A stretch of DNA of 18,595 nt, taken from Clostridia bacterium (lineage in GTDB: Bacteria > Bacillota > Clostridia > Lachnospirales > Lachnospiraceae). The notes below the pieces were generated by a model that was given only the letters and a program-made list of their open reading frames with translations, was not told where the DNA came from and ran no database searches. The DNA lies in the NCBI GenBank assembly GCA_026000945.1, contig BNZI01000016.1, positions 1 to 18,595 of the forward strand, given 5' to 3'. Position 1 is the stretch's first letter. The number at the start of each line of letters is the position of its first letter. The position numbers and the translations under genes are program-made. Below are positions 7,745 to 14,477 of this stretch, piece after piece.

Positions 7745-8326
7745 ATGGGAGAAATTACTTTTGATGAGTTTATGAAAATAGGGAAGAAGTTAGAAGAAGA
7801 AAACAAAGATGACACACCCTTTTCCGTGGTTTCACAGGATAAAATTGCTGTTGTGGGCAATGCAGAAAAAACAGAGAAAAAAGTAAATGATTATAAACTA
7901 GTCTTTAAAATTCCAAAAGCAGAAGCGGATAAGGTATCTTCTTTTTTGCCGCAAGAAAAAATAAAAAAAATAGAAGAAATAGATGATTTGCCAGAGTATG
8001 TTTATATCACGGTATTGTATGAAAAGATCAGTATCGCCCCTAAAGATAATAACCGTTTGGTGCAACTATTAGCGGGAATTATCCCTTTTTACCATAAAAT
8101 TACGGATGATCGAATAGAATTTCTTTCTGAGAATGAATTAGGCAACCTGTTTTTAGCGTATTCTGCGGATTATTCAGATGCGATAATTAAACTCGTGAGA
8201 AGTTTCTTGCCGATTCCGATTCCTTTACAACCCTACATTCTGCCCATTATAGCGGCAAGAGTGGTTGTGGAATTAATTAGTGCGCACCCTGAGCTATTAA
8301 GGGAAACCGAGCATTTTTTATCCTGA
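7745..8326 (+). CDS. Tail assembly chaperone (G-like, zero-frame product)
   Basis: A 193-residue protein with strong AGGAGG just upstream of ATG 7745. It lies directly between tail tube and tape measure genes and is followed by a second ORF in the -1 frame, the classical arrangement of lambda G/GT chaperones, which coat the tape measure protein while tube subunits assemble. The N-terminal 80 residues are acidic and lysine-rich, the remainder helical with a proline-rich hydrophobic stretch (FLPIPIPLQPYILPIIAARVVVELI). It contains no cysteine. The stop TGA (8324-8326) comes one codon after a slippery heptamer, so most ribosomes make this short form. Confidence 0.85.
   Translation: MGEITFDEFMKIGKKLEEENKDDTPFSVVSQDKIAVVGNAEKTEKKVNDYKLVFKIPKAEADKVSSFLPQEKIKKIEEIDDLPEYVYITVLYEKISIAPKDNNRLVQLLAGIIPFYHKITDDRIEFLSENELGNLFLAYSADYSDAIIKLVRSFLPIPIPLQPYILPIIAARVVVELISAHPELLRETEHFLS
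8314..8320 (+). promoter_or_regulatory. -1 ribosomal frameshift slippery site T TTT TTA
   Basis: In the reading frame of the upstream chaperone the codons are CAT TTT TTA TCC TGA, so bases 8314-8320 form a perfect X XXY YYZ heptamer (T TTT TTA). After a -1 slip the ribosome continues at 8320 into a frame that is open until the stop at 8647-8649. The zero-frame stop is four bases after the heptamer. Possible downstream stems are weak (5-bp TACAC/GTGTA at 8387-8402; GGAAG 8346-8350 with CTTCC 8379-8383), so no convincing stimulatory pseudoknot was found. Confidence 0.88.
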
Positions 8327-8649
8327 ACGTCGTCCAAAAAAGGCAGGAAGAGGAATCTGTGCAGGCAGAAGACGGGAGCTTCCACGTACACCTTGGCGTG
8401 TATCATGCGATGGCTTATTATTTGTCGCAACATTTACACATAGATACGGACGAGATATTAACAAGTTGGAGTGTAGCAAAATTAATTGTTTCTTATGGGT
8501 ATCATATCAATATACAAACAAGCAAAAACTTTCAAGAATGGAAAAGTCTTGAACTCTCCTCACGTAAGACGATTCCAAGACCTAAAGAGTATGGCGTTTA
8601 TTTCTATTCTTTGGAGGAATGGGACGAGGTGATGGGTAATAGCTGTTGA
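8320..8649 (+). CDS. T part of the frameshifted tail assembly chaperone
   Basis: This frame has no useful ATG at its beginning (only GTG at 8359, without a ribosome site) and is best read as the extension made by -1 frameshifting. It adds 109 residues to the first 192 of the upstream product, for a predicted 301-residue GT-like fusion. The extension is helical, with YHAMAYYLSQHLHIDTDEIL and SWSVAKLIVSYGYHI, similar in style to T domains that recruit tail tube subunits. The C-terminus is YFYSLEEWDEVMGNSC. Its last codons overlap the probable tape measure start, so the three products are coupled. The main uncertainty is the slip efficiency, not the coding status. Confidence 0.8.
   Translation: MLNVVQKRQEEESVQAEDGSFHVHLGVYHAMAYYLSQHLHIDTDEILTSWSVAKLIVSYGYHINIQTSKNFQEWKSLELSSRKTIPRPKEYGVYFYSLEEWDEVMGNSC
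8626..8641 (+). promoter_or_regulatory. Shine-Dalgarno and probable non-canonical ATA start of the tape measure gene
   Basis: GAGGTGAT at 8626-8633 is an eight-base match to the 16S anti-Shine-Dalgarno complement. The tape measure frame is open from the TGA at 8630-8632, but before ATG 8765 it contains only the near-cognate codons ATA 8639, ATT 8654 and CTG 8762. ATA 8639 lies at a proper distance from the ribosome site, while ATG 8765 has no clear one. Initiation at ATA is inferred, not proven. Confidence 0.5.
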
Positions 8650-11600
8650 GCAAATTGCGATAACACTTGCACTAGAGAAAAAACAATTTAGTCAAGATTT
8701 AAAAGCCGTAAACAAAGAATTAAAAGCCTTAAAAGCACAAAAAATTAAAATTCACATAGAGCTGATGGATAAGACGATTATCAAGGCATTACAAAGCATC
8801 CAAAAGCGAATTAAACAACTCCCCAAAATTAAGATTTCAGCTGAACGACAAGCACTAGATCGGGTTGATACGCGAGTAGAAAACATCGGAAGACGAATAG
8901 AACAAATCAATCAAAGAACTGTTCAAGTGGGAACGGATAATCGCCAAATTGAAGAAACACAAGAAGCTTTAAGAGAAACGCAAGAACAAGCGCAAGCTTT
9001 AGGCGAAATGAAAAAAATTAATCTTTCCGATGTATTTGTTAAGGCAGGCGCAAGCATTGATAAACTGGGAGTGAAACTGTACGAGCTAGGAAAAAAAGCA
9101 GTGATGGCAGGCGGGGCAATTGCTGCAGCTTTTGGAGCAAAGGCAATTAAAGAAGTAGCCCAAAGTGCATTGGGCATGGAGAATATATCCGCTAGCTTCT
9201 CTTCACTGATTGGCGACGCTGAACAAACCAAGCAGATGTTTGGCATAATTAATGACTTCTCCTTAAATTCTGCATTTGAATCTAAAGATATTACCGCCGT
9301 ATCACGCTATTTTCTAGGAATAGGAAAAAATATAAAAGAAACAGGAGCTTTATTATATAAGACAGGCGATATCGCCGGAGCAACAGGGGCAGACTTTAAT
9401 GGCTTAGGGCTGGTTATGTCGCAAATCATGTCAAATGGAAAGCTAAACGGGCAGGATTGGCTTCAATTACTCAATAATGGTGCGGGTGGATTGCGAGAGT
9501 ACATATTCCAAGCTTCCAAAGGACAAATCACTGCTAAAAATTGGTCGGATGCTATGCGTGAGGGCAAAATCACCGTAGATATTTTTAATCGTGCAGTTGA
9601 TTTAGCCACACAAAAAGGTGGGCGAATGTTTGAAGGAACACTCAAACAAAGCCAAACTTTATCTGGTCGATTATCAAACCTTTCTGAAACCTTGTTAAAT
9701 ATTGGCTTAGATATTATCGGTATCAACAAAGCTACTGGAGAAATCCGAGCAGATAGCGTCTTTGATCGTATCAGCCAAAAGGTACAATATTTCATTGATT
9801 ACCTTAATGAAAATCAAGATGTGATTGATTCTTTTGCCGAAAAAGTCCGAGATGGTTTTGACCGTGCTTTTGAGTTTTTAGAAAATGTGGATTATCAGGG
9901 TTTTTTTAGCGGGCTTATCCAAGGGTTTAAAGAACTAGCACGGTTTGCTTTTCCCATAATCAGATTCTTCGCGGGGATAGGAAAACTATGGATTAATTTC
10001 TTAGGTGGGGGAAATGAAGCCGCTGGCTTAGGAAAAGCCGCCCCTATATTAATGAAATACGGGATGGCTTTACGCATACTTGGGCTTGGTTTGCAAGGCT
10101 TAGGAAAGATTACAAAAGTGTTTGGTTCGATTCGTATCGGAAATCGTGGCGGGCAAGGGCAGGGCGTTGTTTTATCCGGTGTTGTGAATTCCGTACTAAA
10201 AAATTTAGGCTCTGTAGCGGTTTTATGGGGAGCGGCAAAAACGATTGAAGAATTTGCGAAAGCCATTCAAAAAATAGAAGAGGTTGTACCAGAAATCAAT
10301 ACAGGATTTTTGAAAAAGTTAGTGACTTTAGGGATTACGATCACTGGAATGGGTACAGTTATGCTGGGAATTGGAGCGGCAGTTAAGCGATTCCCCAAAG
10401 AAGCCTTAGCCGGAGGCGTAGCACTTTTGGCGATGAGCGGTCTCATGATTGTTTTGTCTGAAGCTTTGCAAGCCATTGATGAAAATGTACCAGAGTTATC
10501 CTTAAGTTTTGTCAGTAAGTTAGGCTCTATGGGCGTGGCTGTTGCCGCATTTTCTGCACTGATAGGAGTGATTGGGGCATTGATTGTAGGAAGTGCAGGA
10601 ATCACTGGGCTACTTGTAGGGGCGGGCATTGCTACGATTTCAGGAATAGGGCTAACGATGCTGACTTTGGCAAAAGCAATTCAAACGATTGATCAATTGC
10701 CGGAAATCGATTATGTAACTTTACAAGTCAAAGTGCAAGAAATAAGCGAATTTTTGGGTGGATTTCAAGGAAATACTGGTTTGATTTCTTCATTGAAAAA
10801 AGCTTTGGAATCTTCTTTTATGAACGCCACCACTAGTAATTTTAGCCAGATGATCAAAACGCTTCTTGAAGTAAGCGAACAAATCAAACAACTGGAGCAA
10901 AATTTAGATTTCAGTTTTGACGCAGAAAAGGTAAAAAATAGCATACAAAATATTCTTTCTGTTGTTGATGCTTTAAAACAAGGCAAAGGGTTTTGGGCAT
11001 CTTTAGGGGAATTCTTTACCACAAAAGTTCAAGAAGGCAACATAAGCGATTACAAAGACATTCTTTCTCTTTTTGTTGATATGGTAAAAAGCCTTAACGA
11101 CTTAGGGTTACACGTAAACTATGAACCCGCTTTAGTCAATATTGGTGGAATGAAAGAGGTTATTGCAAGAATCAATGAATTATTTACTGGTATGGTTACC
11201 GTAGATGTACCTAAGCACGCCGAAACACTACAAGACTTTGTAAAAATGGCAAAAAGCCTTAATGAATTAGGCTTACATGTGAATTATGAACCCGCTTTAA
11301 TCAATATCGGTGGAATGAAAGAGGTCATTGCGAGGATTAATGACTTATTTCCAAAAAAAGTGACTAACAATGCACCTAATTATGCTGGAACACTCAATGA
11401 CTTTGTGAAAATGGCGAACAGCCTTAATGGATTAGGATTGCATGTGAATTATGAGCCTGCCTTAATCAATATCGGTGGAATGAAAGAGGTCATTACAAGA
11501 ATTAACGACTTATTTCCTACGGCAAGTACTAACAATGCACCTAATTATGCGGGAACACTCAATGACTTTGTGAAAATGGCGAACAGTATTAACGAATTAG

Positions 11601-12445
11601 GATTGCATATTAACTATGAACCCGTTCTTGTTAATATCGGAATTATTAGGCATATTCTTAGCGAATTGCAAGTGTTAGGTACCGATTATACAGATTTAAG
11701 TAGCTTAGGCGTAGAGAAGATTGTTGGTTTAATGGATTTTTTGAAAACTGAAATGAAGTTTGACGTGGTAGGAGAAGGATACATGCTGGGCTTAAACGAG
11801 GGGATCGCAAGGGTAGACATCAATTCCCCCGCTAAAGCAAAAATAGATGAGTTAGTGAAATCTTTGGAAGAAAAACATAGCTCCTTCGTTGACGCGGGAA
11901 AGCGATTTGGAGAAAAGCTGGTTGATGGATTTAAAAAAGGTATTTCTTCTTTAGCGAATACTTTTTCCTCTCAACTTACCGCCCTGAATGCCCTAAGTAG
12001 TAACTTATATAGCATTGGGCAGAGTTTAGGCAGATCTCTAAATGAGGGCATCTCTTCTGTTCCTATCCAAGCTAGGGCTACTGTACAAGAAGTTGGGAGA
12101 CAAAATACACAAAGTCCGGTTTATTTAGCAAAAGGTGGGGGCGTAGATTTTCGACCTAAAGGAACGGATACTGTTCCTGCCATGCTTTCTAAAGGAGAAT
12201 TTGTTACAAATGAAAGAGCAGTAAAAACTGTAGGACTTCCCTTAATGGAAGCAGTCAACCGTCTAGACTTTAACCGGGCATTTTCTTTACTAGCAGAAAA
12301 AGTAACCGGGCAGACCAGAAATTTTGTTCCGATTTCCCATATCGTTAATCATGTTAATCAAGCAAAGGTTACCCAAAACATCTACTCTCAAGCGCAGAAT
12401 TATAACAGCTATCAAAGCTTGAGCAGATATTTAAGGACAACTTAA
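8639..12445 (+). CDS. Tape measure protein
   Basis: ATG 8765 would give 1226 residues, but the frame continues upstream with plausible coding sequence (AVEQIAITLALEKKQFSQDL, then a Lys-rich helix), so I place the start at ATA 8639 (about 1268 residues). In ATG numbering: an N-terminal coiled coil to about 90; a hydrophobic helix near 110; a tape-measure N-terminal domain with NGKLNGQDWLQLLNNGAGG near 220; several hydrophobic segments at about 510-640 able to insert in the host membrane; 55-residue repeats at 776-960; and the widely seen C-terminal GTDTVPAMLSKGEFV motif at about 1133. The protein sets tail length and helps deliver DNA. At roughly 0.15 nm per residue the tail would be about 190 nm. 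It has no cysteine at all. Confidence 0.9.
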   Translation: MAVEQIAITLALEKKQFSQDLKAVNKELKALKAQKIKIHIELMDKTIIKALQSIQKRIKQLPKIKISAERQALDRVDTRVENIGRRIEQINQRTVQVGTDNRQIEETQEALRETQEQAQALGEMKKINLSDVFVKAGASIDKLGVKLYELGKKAVMAGGAIAAAFGAKAIKEVAQSALGMENISASFSSLIGDAEQTKQMFGIINDFSLNSAFESKDITAVSRYFLGIGKNIKETGALLYKTGDIAGATGADFNGLGLVMSQIMSNGKLNGQDWLQLLNNGAGGLREYIFQASKGQITAKNWSDAMREGKITVDIFNRAVDLATQKGGRMFEGTLKQSQTLSGRLSNLSETLLNIGLDIIGINKATGEIRADSVFDRISQKVQYFIDYLNENQDVIDSFAEKVRDGFDRAFEFLENVDYQGFFSGLIQGFKELARFAFPIIRFFAGIGKLWINFLGGGNEAAGLGKAAPILMKYGMALRILGLGLQGLGKITKVFGSIRIGNRGGQGQGVVLSGVVNSVLKNLGSVAVLWGAAKTIEEFAKAIQKIEEVVPEINTGFLKKLVTLGITITGMGTVMLGIGAAVKRFPKEALAGGVALLAMSGLMIVLSEALQAIDENVPELSLSFVSKLGSMGVAVAAFSALIGVIGALIVGSAGITGLLVGAGIATISGIGLTMLTLAKAIQTIDQLPEIDYVTLQVKVQEISEFLGGFQGNTGLISSLKKALESSFMNATTSNFSQMIKTLLEVSEQIKQLEQNLDFSFDAEKVKNSIQNILSVVDALKQGKGFWASLGEFFTTKVQEGNISDYKDILSLFVDMVKSLNDLGLHVNYEPALVNIGGMKEVIARINELFTGMVTVDVPKHAETLQDFVKMAKSLNELGLHVNYEPALINIGGMKEVIARINDLFPKKVTNNAPNYAGTLNDFVKMANSLNGLGLHVNYEPALINIGGMKEVITRINDLFPTASTNNAPNYAGTLNDFVKMANSINELGLHINYEPVLVNIGIIRHILSELQVLGTDYTDLSSLGVEKIVGLMDFLKTEMKFDVVGEGYMLGLNEGIARVDINSPAKAKIDELVKSLEEKHSSFVDAGKRFGEKLVDGFKKGISSLANTFSSQLTALNALSSNLYSIGQSLGRSLNEGISSVPIQARATVQEVGRQNTQSPVYLAKGGGVDFRPKGTDTVPAMLSKGEFVTNERAVKTVGLPLMEAVNRLDFNRAFSLLAEKVTGQTRNFVPISHIVNHVNQAKVTQNIYSQAQNYNSYQSLSRYLRTT
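11090..11641 (+). repeat. 165-bp tandem repeats in the tape measure gene (three full, one partial)
   Basis: Units start at 11090, 11255, 11420 and 11585, each 165 bp (55 codons), with the fourth recognisable for only about 19 codons before diverging. Each unit encodes SLN-x-LGLHVNYEPAL-[IV]-NIGGMKEVI-x-RIN-x-LF, then a variable stretch, then a short F-V-x-M-[AV] helix. Units two and three are nearly identical in DNA, including AATATCGGTGGAATGAAAGA. Recent unequal exchange or slippage is the natural explanation. A change in copy number would alter tail length. Confidence 0.93.
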
Positions 12446-12477
12446 GTTCATTTAATCTAAATTTCTGGCGGGTTTTG

Positions 12478-13584
12478 ATGAATGGGGGCGAAATGTTAGC
12501 AAGAAAAATATTGCAATTTAACGACTTAGTGATTGATGGTTTTGAGATGATTCAAAAGCAGAGTCTATCCGGGTCTTTTAAAGCAAATCCAATAGAATAT
12601 AGTTTTTCTCATGGGTCAACCCCCCCTTTTTTCGCCTCCTCTCTTTACGCCAAAGAACAGTCTTTGAGTATGACCTTGAGAATAGATAAACGAAAATTAC
12701 GCCGAGATAATCAATTGTTTTATAAGGATTGGATTTATCGTAATCTTTCAAAACCCGGAAGATTATGGGCCATAGAGGGAAAACAAATTCTATGGGCTTT
12801 TGCTTATGTGAGAGATTTTTCAGAAGCGTATGATGACCATCGTTATTTTATTGAGCTATCCGTAGAATTTGTTTTATACGAAGGAATTTGGCACAAGACA
12901 GATAGCAGAAAAACTTACTTAACTCCTTATGAAGCTTGTGATTGGGATGCCTGCCTAGATTACCGGGAAGAACAGTTTTGCCTTCCTTGCTGTTTGGGTT
13001 GCGGAAAAGTTAACCCTATTCGTTCTTGTTGTGATTGCCATTGTGCGGCATTAAAAAAAGAAAATTCCTTGTGTGTAGTTGGTAATCACGCCATTAATCT
13101 TTTTCATGATTCCTGTGCTAATCGCTATCAATTGCATTATGACTGTCGGGCAAAAGAGAAGTTTTTCCCGAATGATCATGATGTGAAAATCTGTAAAGAT
13201 GGTTTGCGTGCAAGTGTCATTGCTGGTACGTTTTATTCCTCTACTACACTACCCACAAAAAAGGTTAGTGTAGTTCTTGATGGGGAATTTACCGACCCGA
13301 CGATTCGGATTAATGGAAATCAGATTAAATTAGATGGTGGTCTATTTCAAGGCTTAATTCGTATTAATGCTTCTATGGAACTTTGGTATCACTACATTAA
13401 TCCAGAAGAGCCTTGCAATTGCCTTGAGGATTGGAACATGCTAGATTTTGAACGGATTATTTTTCCGGATTATTCTGAATTTGGATTTACCATCTACCCA
13501 GGTGCAAATACCTTGTTAATTGAGGGGATGGATTGTTGTTCAATGAATTGTGTTTACTTAGATATAGATGAAATTACCCTTTAG
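12478..13584 (+). CDS. Distal tail protein (Dit-like), cysteine-rich
   Basis: The first gene after the tape measure, 368 residues from ATG 12478 (GGCGG six bases upstream); ATG 12493, five codons later and also preceded by a G-rich run, is an equally good start. The N-terminal half has the style of siphovirus distal tail proteins: KILQFNDLVIDGFEMI, then FYKDWIYRNLSKPGRLWAI, and strands such as FIELSVEFVLYEGIWH. Dit forms the hexameric hub between tail tube and tip. The C-terminal half has a beta-rich domain (FTDPTIRINGNQIKLDGGLF ... FTIYPGANTLLIEGMDC), often a carbohydrate-binding galectin-like domain. Between them residues about 150-190 hold a dense cysteine cluster (CLPCCLGCGK, RSCCDCHC), and the whole protein has 19 cysteines. 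That insertion is not part of ordinary Dit proteins and suggests a bound metal or a disulfide-stabilised loop. Confidence 0.72.
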   Translation: MNGGEMLARKILQFNDLVIDGFEMIQKQSLSGSFKANPIEYSFSHGSTPPFFASSLYAKEQSLSMTLRIDKRKLRRDNQLFYKDWIYRNLSKPGRLWAIEGKQILWAFAYVRDFSEAYDDHRYFIELSVEFVLYEGIWHKTDSRKTYLTPYEACDWDACLDYREEQFCLPCCLGCGKVNPIRSCCDCHCAALKKENSLCVVGNHAINLFHDSCANRYQLHYDCRAKEKFFPNDHDVKICKDGLRASVIAGTFYSSTTLPTKKVSVVLDGEFTDPTIRINGNQIKLDGGLFQGLIRINASMELWYHYINPEEPCNCLEDWNMLDFERIIFPDYSEFGFTIYPGANTLLIEGMDCCSMNCVYLDIDEITL

Positions 13585-13595
13585 GAGGTGAAAAA

Positions 13596-14474
13596 ATGCC
13601 TATTAGTACTGTATGCGAAGCCTGTGATCGATTAAGAGAGTTTAATGAAAAATTTCTGCTTGCGGAGCGTTTGACTAAAGAAATGTGTGAAAGTTTGGGC
13701 AATGACACCGGATTAAATCCAACACTTGACCCCAGCCATATCAACTGCCTAGATTTAAATGACATTAATGATTGTTTGCTGGGATATCTCAAAGAAACGC
13801 TAAAAAGTTATGACGTTTGCAACACGATAGACCTAATGAAACATTTTTTGATAGAAGAAATCAAATTCAATGAAGCGATGATTTGTTCAGATTGCGGGCA
13901 ATGGCGAAATATTCACGCTTTGTGGGAAGAAGTTGCAAAGATCTGGGATGAGATCGCAAAAATCAATGAAAAATTAGATGCCTTATGCGCAATTTCAAAC
14001 CAACTTGTGCGCCAGCAAGCTTTTCCTTACGATTTTCCCAATCATTTTCATTTGGTTGATGACGGAACAGAACGCCCAGATAGACATGCAGGAATACACT
14101 ATAAACGTTTAGATACTTTTGATTGTGATGGAAACCAGATTATTATTGAATGGATTGCCCCTACGATTACCGGATACAACGTAGAGGATTTAAGTTTTGA
14201 AGATGTGGTAGCTACAGTAGACAAAGCTACGGCGCAGGGATGGGGGATTACGGATAATATCTGGAATCAATTAACGGTATACTCCGCGGCATTTTCATCT
14301 GGTTATTTCTTTACGGATACCGGTACACTTGGGCGGTTTATGCTAGATATCGAACCAGACGACCCCGATACTCTGAAAGTGGTTTATTTAGGCAGCACAG
14401 CCCCAAACCCACAAGGCTTTGCCTCTCACTTAGAGCAAGATGCGCCTACGCTTCGTGTCTTTGTGACGGGTTAA
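13596..14474 (+). CDS. Baseplate-associated coiled-coil protein, unknown
   Basis: A 292-residue protein with a strong TAGGAGGTGAAAAA ribosome site before ATG 13596. It lies between Dit and the tail hub gene, where many phages have nothing. Three parts are visible. Residues 1-100 are helical with paired cysteines (VCEACDRL and ICSDCGQW). A short heptad stretch, LWEEVAKIWDEIAKINEKLDAL (about 108-130), looks like a trimeric coiled coil of the kind seen in tail fibres. The C-terminal 160 residues are beta-rich, with HFHLVDDGTERPDRHAGIHY and TGTLGRFMLDIEPDDPDTLK. About ten cysteines in total. A trimeric baseplate or receptor-binding component is the best guess, but no family was recognised. Confidence 0.68.
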   Translation: MPISTVCEACDRLREFNEKFLLAERLTKEMCESLGNDTGLNPTLDPSHINCLDLNDINDCLLGYLKETLKSYDVCNTIDLMKHFLIEEIKFNEAMICSDCGQWRNIHALWEEVAKIWDEIAKINEKLDALCAISNQLVRQQAFPYDFPNHFHLVDDGTERPDRHAGIHYKRLDTFDCDGNQIIIEWIAPTITGYNVEDLSFEDVVATVDKATAQGWGITDNIWNQLTVYSAAFSSGYFFTDTGTLGRFMLDIEPDDPDTLKVVYLGSTAPNPQGFASHLEQDAPTLRVFVTG

Positions 14475-14477
14475 GTT

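Noticed and set aside
8334..8342. Second possible slippery run in the AAAAAA stretch
   Set aside because: The A AAA AAG register belongs to a frame that is used neither before nor after the shift at 8314-8320.
8923..11022. Minus-strand ORFs opposite the tape measure gene (several of 85-123 codons)
   Set aside because: All lie antisense to an unbroken gene, begin without ribosome sites and have odd Pro/Ala/Ser-rich compositions typical of shadow frames.
12446..12477. Possible terminator or promoter in the gap after the tape measure gene
   Set aside because: No stem followed by a T run and no convincing -35/-10 pair could be found; the gap is only 32 bases.
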